NCBI GenBank assembly: GCA_905197665.1 | Contig: CAJJZP010000010.1 | Span: forward strand, 1-64,000 | Direction: 5' to 3' | Source: an uncultured Collinsella sp. | Lineage (GTDB): Bacteria > Actinomycetota > Coriobacteriia > Coriobacteriales > Coriobacteriaceae | DNA length: 64,000 bases | Shown: positions 59,340 to 64,000 of the stretch, piece after piece | Layout of the letters: each line of letters opens with the position of its first letter | Position numbering within the stretch: position 1 is the stretch's first letter | The notes under the pieces: generated by a model | Database searches by the model: none | What the model was told of the DNA's origin: nothing | Seen by the model: only the letters and a program-made list of their open reading frames with translations | Translations under genes and position numbers: made by a program

Positions 59340-59490
59340 CGAAACCGATTTCGTACAGTTATTTTACGAATTCTGCAAACAATTTCGGTAAACGGTCGAT
59401 TTTTGGCTGCGAATAGGAGCATAATCAAAGTCCCGATTGGATGTATTGGGATTACGGCAAGCCGCTCGGGTCGTTCCCGGGCGGCTTGTT
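59340..59490 (+). promoter_or_regulatory. ldh leader region
   Basis: CGAAA-CCGA-TTTCG (59340-59353) is a short palindrome. Further on, AAGCCGC...GCGGCTT (59459-59486 region) folds strongly and is followed by GTTTGTGG. It could end the aminotransferase transcript or affect ldh. No clear -35/-10 pair was seen, though TATTTTACGAAT is AT-rich. Confidence 0.4.
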
Positions 59491-59514
59491 TGTGGAGAGA
59501 GATGGGAGAAAGTA

Positions 59515-60465
59515 ATGGTTAACGAGAAGAAGGTCGCTATTGTCGGCTGCGGTTTCGTCGGTTCGTCTTCGGCGTTCGCGTTGATGCAGAGTGGTCTGTT
59601 CTCCGAGATGGTCCTCATCGACGTGGACAAGAACCGCGCCGAGGGTGAGGCCCTGGATATCGCGCACGGCATGACGTTTGCCGAGCCGATGAAGATCTAC
59701 GCCGGCGATTATTCCGATGTCGCCGACGCCGCCATGATCGTCGTCACCGCTGGTGCCGCCCAGAAGCCCGGTGAGACCCGCCTGGACTTGGTCAACAAGA
59801 ACGTCAACATCTTCAAGTCCATTATTCCCGAGATTAAGAAGTCTGGCTTCGACGGCATTCTGCTCATCGTCTCCAACCCGGTCGATGTTCTGACCTATGC
59901 CGCCATCAAGATGTCCGGCCTGCCCGAGGGCCATGTCATCGGCTCCGGCACCGTGCTCGACACTGGCCGACTGCAGCAGATGCTTGGTGCCCACGTCGAG
60001 GTTGACCCGCGCGATGTCCAGGCCTATGTCATGGGCGAGCACGGCGACTCCGAGTTTGTCGCTTGGTCCAGCGCTCAGGTTGCCGGCGTTCCGCTGAACA
60101 CCTTCTGCGAGCTTCACGGTCATCTGGAGCACGAGGCTGCCGAGAAGCGTATCGCCGAGGACGTCAAGAACTCCGCCTACACCATCATCGAGAAGAAGCA
60201 CGCTACCTACTATGGCGTTGCCATGGCCGTCAAGCGCATCTGCACTGCCGTCATGCGCGATGAGCAGACCGTTCTGCCTGTCTCCTCGCTCATGGTGGGC
60301 GAGTATGGCCTGTCCGATCTGGCCATCTCCATGCCGACCGTCGTCGGCCGCGATGGCGTTGTCTGCCGCGTCCCCGTGCCGCTGAACGATGACGAGCAGC
60401 ATGAGCTCACCGCCTCCGCAAAGGCCCTCAAGGACATCATCGACAGCGTCGACTTCTCCTGCTAA
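59515..60465 (+). CDS. ldh: L-lactate dehydrogenase
   Basis: 316 residues. VAIVGCGFVGSSSAFAL is the NAD-binding loop. TAGAAQKPGETRLDLVNKN carries the Gln expected of LDH rather than the Arg of malate dehydrogenase, and MGEHGDSEF includes the catalytic His. It reduces pyruvate to L-lactate with NADH, regenerating NAD+ in fermentation. GGGAG precedes the ATG by about six bases. High codon bias suggests strong expression. Confidence 0.95.
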   Translation: MVNEKKVAIVGCGFVGSSSAFALMQSGLFSEMVLIDVDKNRAEGEALDIAHGMTFAEPMKIYAGDYSDVADAAMIVVTAGAAQKPGETRLDLVNKNVNIFKSIIPEIKKSGFDGILLIVSNPVDVLTYAAIKMSGLPEGHVIGSGTVLDTGRLQQMLGAHVEVDPRDVQAYVMGEHGDSEFVAWSSAQVAGVPLNTFCELHGHLEHEAAEKRIAEDVKNSAYTIIEKKHATYYGVAMAVKRICTAVMRDEQTVLPVSSLMVGEYGLSDLAISMPTVVGRDGVVCRVPVPLNDDEQHELTASAKALKDIIDSVDFSC

Positions 60466-60497
60466 ATCAAGCTCGCAAGCGCGAAAAGCTACAATGA

Positions 60498-60535
60498 AGG
60501 CGTCCGAGCCCATACGGCCCGGGCGCCTTTTTGGT
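60498..60535 (+). terminator. Terminator of ldh
   Basis: AGGCGTCCGAGCC and the facing GGCCCGGGCGCCT form a stem with one wobble and one mismatch, followed by TTTTT. Confidence 0.65.
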
Positions 60536-60562
60536 GCAAAGTAACCTGACCCCAATGCAGCA
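60531..60562 (+). repeat. 32-bp direct repeat, left copy
   Basis: TTGGTGCAAAGTAACCTGAC... matches 61744-61775 at about 27 of 32 positions. It lies just before the Mbeg1-like gene; the right copy lies just after its stop. Confidence 0.7.
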
Positions 60563-60579
60563 TAGTTGATGGGAGGGCC

Positions 60580-61740
60580 ATGTCGGATTCGCCTAATTTT
60601 TTGACCTATGCCCAGACGGCGTTTTATCCGTTTGAGGAGCAGCCGTTCTGTGCGGTGGATAGCCTGGTCTTTGCGTGGTTGTCCTATTTGCGTTTGCCGG
60701 GTGATATGGCGGAGCTGACGAACTGGCAGGGCCTAGACGTACGCGAGTTGCTGCGTGCCGAGTACTACCGGGACATGATTGGTGACTTGTGGGACCCAGA
60801 GGGGAGCAGGGCCTTGTTGGAGGCCGTGGCAGCAAGCCCTCGTTACCGTGGCGTGCGCGTTTGCGGCTATCGTGCCGTGAGCGATGTGGTGGCGACAGAG
60901 CAGTTTGCAGCCATGGCGTTCCGGTTTCCGGCGGGGTTTAGTTATCTTTCCTTCCGGGGGACCGACAGTACGATTGTGGGCTGGAAAGAGGACTTTAACA
61001 TGGCATTCCGGTGTCCTGTGCCGGCCCAGGAATCCGCGGCGCGTTATGTGGACGAGGCGGTGGATGCGATTGACGGGCCACTTTTGTGCGGAGGTCATTC
61101 CAAGGGTGGAAACCTTGCGGTGTACGGTGCGGCGATGTGCTCCGATGTCGCCCGTGAGCGAATTGAACGGGTGTATTCCCATGATGGTCCGGGCTTCGTC
61201 GAGGAGTTTCTGAACGGCAACGCCTTTGCCGATCTTTCCGGTCGAATCGACAAGACGCTACCTCGGTCGTCGATCTTTGGCATGATGTTCGAGACACAGG
61301 AGGACTATGCCATCGTTGAGAGCACCGAGTTCAGCCTGCTGCAGCATAATCCCTTTAGCTGGGTGGTTGATGGTCGCGACTTCGTGTACTGTGAGCGCCT
61401 GTCCGCCGGTGCTCGATACGTTGATGGCTCCATTCGCGAGATGCTGCTTGCAGTGTCGCCTAGCGAGCGCGAGCGTTTTGTAGATGCGTTGTTCTCCGTG
61501 TTTGAGGCTACGGGTGCTGAGCGGTTTGCGGATATCGCCGGGAATCTGCGCGAGAGCCTGCCCGTGATGCTCCAGGCTGCGCAAGGCTTTGACGAGGATA
61601 CGCGACGCTTTGTCTCGCAGACCATCGTGGCAATCCTTAAATGCGCACTGCTGCCTAAACGACCCCAGATCGACATGCCCGCTGCCGGCAAGAGTTTGGC
61701 AGAACAGCTCGAGGCTTGGCAGTCCGAGCTCCTGCGCTAA
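60580..61740 (+). CDS. Mbeg1-like (DUF2974) alpha/beta hydrolase
   Basis: 386 residues. LVFAWLSYLRLP at the start, FRGTDSTIVGWKEDFNMAF and GGHSKGGNLAVYGAAM with the nucleophile Ser are the DUF2974/Mbeg1-like landmarks; SHDGPGFVEEFL and HNPFSWVVDGRDF follow. It is a putative lipase or esterase; the substrate is unknown. The gene is bracketed by two 32-bp direct repeats. Confidence 0.88.
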   Translation: MSDSPNFLTYAQTAFYPFEEQPFCAVDSLVFAWLSYLRLPGDMAELTNWQGLDVRELLRAEYYRDMIGDLWDPEGSRALLEAVAASPRYRGVRVCGYRAVSDVVATEQFAAMAFRFPAGFSYLSFRGTDSTIVGWKEDFNMAFRCPVPAQESAARYVDEAVDAIDGPLLCGGHSKGGNLAVYGAAMCSDVARERIERVYSHDGPGFVEEFLNGNAFADLSGRIDKTLPRSSIFGMMFETQEDYAIVESTEFSLLQHNPFSWVVDGRDFVYCERLSAGARYVDGSIREMLLAVSPSERERFVDALFSVFEATGAERFADIAGNLRESLPVMLQAAQGFDEDTRRFVSQTIVAILKCALLPKRPQIDMPAAGKSLAEQLEAWQSELLR

Positions 61741-61743
61741 CCA

Positions 61744-61775
61744 TTGGTGCAAAGCAACCTGTCCCCGATGCATCA
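61744..61775 (+). repeat. 32-bp direct repeat, right copy
   Basis: TTGGTGCAAAGCAACCTGTC... is the second copy of 60531-60562 in the same orientation. Its AACCTGTCCC part also occurs in the right arm of the inverted repeat at 28640-28701. Confidence 0.7.
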
Positions 61776-61851
61776 AGCTTCGATGCGCCTGGGGCGGGCC
61801 CGACCGCTATACTGGTTCGTGCCGAAATCGATCTAGAACGGAATGCCGTAT

Positions 61852-62856
61852 ATGAAAATCAATCACGCGATTCTGCACATCCTGGACTTTGACTCTGCCG
61901 TCAACGTCATGAGCCAGCGCGAGCTCGATATCGAGAGCCGTACCGTGCGCAACTTTGTGACCACGCATCTGCGCCGCGCACGAACCTCGGCCGACAATAA
62001 GCGCGCCACGTTTGCCGAGAACTCTGCGTTTGGCGGCGAGCTCAAGGGCTATTTCTTTGGCGAGCGCGAGTTCGTAGACCTGTCGCAGCAGATTGCGGAG
62101 TTCATTTCCTCCGAGCTTACCAAGGCCGAAAAAGCCGAGTCCACCGATGTGCTCGTGGCCGATTTTGACGACGACGAGGATGCCCGCTGGTTTGCCGTGA
62201 TGCTGCTGGGCTCCAAGCAGGCTTTTATGCACGAGGTGGGCCGCGAGGAGGGGGAGGTGCGCAACGACATCGCGCGCCACTACGCTATTCTGCCAAACCC
62301 CTCGCAAAAGGTGCCAAGCTATGCCATCGTGCGCGCGAGCACCATGGAGATCGGCTATGTGGACAAGAAGCGCAAGATTGCCGGCGAAGACCGTATGCTC
62401 ATTCCCGACGGTCTGCTGCAGTGCGATACGGGCGTGTCGGGCAAGGAGGTCATCGACACCGTGACGCGCGTGGTCGAGGAAGTCGCCGAGGAACACGGCG
62501 CCAACACTGCTGTGGCGCTTGCTAAGGTCAAGGCTGCCGTGGCTGAAAAGGTCGAGGATGACGAGGAATTGCCGCCTTGGGATATCGTCGACGAGGTCTT
62601 TGAGGATGAGCCGGTTATCAAGGAAAGTGTACGCGCGGCACTGACCGAGGAGAAGGTTCCCGAGCGCGTTCCCGTGGAGCGCAAGCAGGTCGAGCGTGCG
62701 GCAGTGCGCAACCACAAGATTCGTACCGATACGGGCATCGAGATCAGCTTCCCGGCCGAGATGGGTTCGAACTCCGAGTACATCGAGTTCGTCAACGAGC
62801 CCAACGGCCTCATCTCCATCGAGCTCAAAAACATCGGCAGCATCGAGAATCGATAA
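61852..62856 (+). CDS. 37-kDa nucleoid-associated protein family (NdpA/YejK-like)
   Basis: 334 residues. INHAILHILDFDSAVNVMSQRELDI at the start, DARWFAVMLLGSKQAFMHEV and the C-terminal ISFPAEMGSNSEYIEFVNEPNGLISIELKNIGSI are typical of the nucleoid-associated (NA37) family. An acidic segment at about 235-265 (VEDDEELPPWDIVDEVFEDE) lies between. ATG 61852 is chosen; an ATG at 61843 is in frame. The chromosomal role is not well known outside enterobacteria. Confidence 0.85.
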   Translation: MKINHAILHILDFDSAVNVMSQRELDIESRTVRNFVTTHLRRARTSADNKRATFAENSAFGGELKGYFFGEREFVDLSQQIAEFISSELTKAEKAESTDVLVADFDDDEDARWFAVMLLGSKQAFMHEVGREEGEVRNDIARHYAILPNPSQKVPSYAIVRASTMEIGYVDKKRKIAGEDRMLIPDGLLQCDTGVSGKEVIDTVTRVVEEVAEEHGANTAVALAKVKAAVAEKVEDDEELPPWDIVDEVFEDEPVIKESVRAALTEEKVPERVPVERKQVERAAVRNHKIRTDTGIEISFPAEMGSNSEYIEFVNEPNGLISIELKNIGSIENR

Positions 62857-62884
62857 GTTGCGTTACGCCTGCAGCGAGAAAGCG

Positions 62885-62920
62885 AAGGCCGAAGCCTCGG
62901 ATGAGGGCTTCGGCCTTTTT
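62885..62920 (+). terminator. Terminator of the nucleoid-protein gene
   Basis: AAGGCCGAAGCCTC pairs with GAGGGCTTCGGCCTT (one bulge) and is followed by TTT. Confidence 0.85.
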
Positions 62921-62943
62921 ACTTGGGGCTTAATTTCGCTACT

Positions 62944-63102
62944 GGTTGAGCATAAGTCAGCGAAAACGCCCCAGAGCGAGCAAGGTGACGTGAAAGAGGA
63001 GGGCATTGACCTTTTGGTCATGCCCGACGACTGAACGTCAGATTGCCGCTCTGGGGCGTTTGCAGCGTCGGCTAGTTACGCGGTTTGGTAAAACCGCGTA
63101 AC
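62944..63102 (-). repeat. 159-bp structured repeat, copy 2
   Basis: Reverse complement of the 48846-49004 element. The end hairpin GTTACGCGGTTT/AAACCGCGTAAC is at 63075-63102. The long arms pair perfectly here (AAACGCCCCAGAGC at 62964-62977 with 63048-63061). A central GGGCATTGACC/GGTCATGCCC hairpin lies at 63001-63025. It starts two bases from the dapH stop. Confidence 0.85.
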
Positions 63103-63103
63103 C

Positions 63104-63823
63104 CTACAGTTGACGTAAGCCCTCTTCCAGGCCGGTCTTGCTGTCGGTCTGGGCGTCGCGCATCTTGATGACGCGGGCGGGGACACCGGCCACGACGGCA
63201 CCGGCGGGGACGTCCTCGACGCATACGGCGCCGGCGGCAACGACGGCGCCCTTGCCCACGTGCACGCCCTCCAGGACCACGGCGTTGGCGCCGATCATGA
63301 CATCGTCCTCGATGATGACGGGCGTGGCGCTGGCGGGCTCCACAACGCCTGCCAGCACGGTGCCGGCGCCGATGTGGCAGTTCTTGCCCACGGTGGCGCG
63401 GCCGCCCAGCACGGCGCCCATATCGATCATGGAGCCCTCGCCGATAACGGAGCCGATGTTGATGATGGCGCCCATCATGATGACGGCGCGGTCGCCGATC
63501 TCGACGCGGTCGCGGATGATCGCGCCCGGCTCGATGCGGGCATTGATGCCCTTAAGGTCGAGCATGGGCACGGCGGAGTTGCGGCAGTCATTCTCGACGT
63601 CGTAGTAGTCGATGGAGTCGGCATTGGCATCGAGGATGGCCTTGAGCTCTTCCCAGTCGCCAAAGACGGTCTTACCACGACGGCCGCCGTAGACGTGCGC
63701 ATCGCCCCAGGCAACCTTCATGCCGGGCTTCTCGCGCACATACAGCTTGACAGGCGTCTTTTTAGGCGCGGTGGCGATGTAATTGATAATCTCCTGGGCA
63801 TCCATCTCGGCTGCGTTGCTCAT
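63104..63823 (-). CDS. dapH: Tetrahydrodipicolinate N-acetyltransferase
   Basis: 239 residues. An N-terminal helical domain (AQEIINYIATAPKKTPVKLYV) is followed by left-handed beta-helix hexapeptide repeats (ARIEPGAIIRDRVEIGDRAVIMMGAIINIGSVIG...). The end GAVVAGVPARVIK is typical. DapH acetylates tetrahydrodipicolinate in the acetyl branch of lysine/DAP synthesis. dapB lies 39 bases upstream on the same strand. Confidence 0.93.
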   Translation of the reverse strand: MSNAAEMDAQEIINYIATAPKKTPVKLYVREKPGMKVAWGDAHVYGGRRGKTVFGDWEELKAILDANADSIDYYDVENDCRNSAVPMLDLKGINARIEPGAIIRDRVEIGDRAVIMMGAIINIGSVIGEGSMIDMGAVLGGRATVGKNCHIGAGTVLAGVVEPASATPVIIEDDVMIGANAVVLEGVHVGKGAVVAAGAVCVEDVPAGAVVAGVPARVIKMRDAQTDSKTGLEEGLRQL

Positions 63824-63862
63824 ATGCTGTTTCTCCTTTGCGTGGGTACGGTAGTTAACTGG

Positions 63863-64000
63863 TTAGGCGAACATGACCTGATCGAAGGTGTAGAAGCCAG
63901 GGTCGCGGACGACGAGCTTTTGAGCGGCGGCCAGAGCGCCGTTGACAAAGATCTGGCGGCTCGTAGCGCGATGGCTAAGCGTGACCTCCTCGTCCTGGCC
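63863..64000 (-). CDS. dapB: 4-hydroxy-tetrahydrodipicolinate reductase, C-terminal part
   Basis: 45 codons plus stop, cut by the window edge (the 5' part lies beyond 64000). The C-terminus reads SHRATSRQIFVNGALAAA and PGFYTFDQVMFA, the normal DapB ending (SR-x-x-F-x-x-GAL, then YTM/F-x-x-V). DapB makes tetrahydrodipicolinate, the substrate of the next gene product DapH. Confidence 0.88.
   Translation of the reverse strand, partial: GQDEEVTLSHRATSRQIFVNGALAAAQKLVVRDPGFYTFDQVMFA

Noticed and set aside
1..64000. CRISPR arrays, rRNA genes, transposase or integrase genes
   Set aside because: No regularly spaced repeat-spacer array, rRNA sequence or transposase/integrase motif was seen in the window.

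Overview
The window is typical of a Coriobacteriia gut actinobacterium, most likely Collinsella. The basis is high-GC coding sequence with strong G/C third-position preference, Gram-positive style Shine-Dalgarno sites (GGAGG/AAAGGAG), and an anaerobic gene set: class III ribonucleotide reductase with its activase, L-lactate dehydrogenase, and a FrlBCD-type Amadori cluster. The genus call is inference; no marker gene was searched.

Layout. 1-116: 3' end of a tRNA, its terminator and a small tandem repeat. 442-3945: nrdD and nrdG behind a NrdR-box promoter, separated by two palindromic repeats. 4012-5681: folate genes folE, HD hydrolase, folB. 5688-12164: housekeeping genes (YgjP-like peptidase, dipeptidase, SlyD, UreE-like protein, Cof phosphatase, Fur, acylphosphatase, Gfo/Idh oxidoreductase, RNase H). 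12264-14750: divergent LysR/metY pair with a possible Cys-containing leader peptide. 15062-20831: secreted and membrane proteins, PanE, aldo/keto reductase, Gfo/Idh oxidoreductase and endonuclease IV. 20979-24082: amino-acid ABC importer. 24200-25930: flavodoxin/DUF3793 pair and a copper-type HMA protein with a CsoR-like operator. 25957-27925: SOS-type YolD/Y-family polymerase pair with two LexA-like boxes. 28105-32326: pgi and HAD phosphatases.

32477-43937: a GntR regulator followed by a ten-gene catabolic operon: YfcC transporter, YtcJ-like amidohydrolase, FrlC-, FrlB- and two FrlD-like proteins, amidohydrolase_2 protein, YjbQ, BtpA/SgcQ and an FGGY kinase. The Frl-like core points to Amadori-type compounds. 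The remaining members do not belong to any frl/fra pathway I know.

43947-51452: TatD, TcdA, a 28-residue hydrophobic peptide, an SdpR/SdpI-like pair, EttA and two large low-complexity proteins. 51946-55900: a visibly AT-rich island with a DUF2087 protein, an MFS exporter, a cobalamin-binding radical SAM enzyme and a 36-residue peptide. This reads as a compact, possibly undescribed RiPP operon and is the best candidate here for a new system. 56031-64000: NAD synthetase, aminotransferase, ldh, Mbeg1-like hydrolase, nucleoid-associated protein, dapH and the end of dapB.

The intergenic DNA is rich in structured repeats. A 159-bp element (48846-49004 and 62944-63102) and an about 85-bp element (18711-18795 and 19870-19955) each occur twice with compensatory stem changes. 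Several single-copy long-arm palindromes also occur, one of which supplies the stop codons of two convergent genes.
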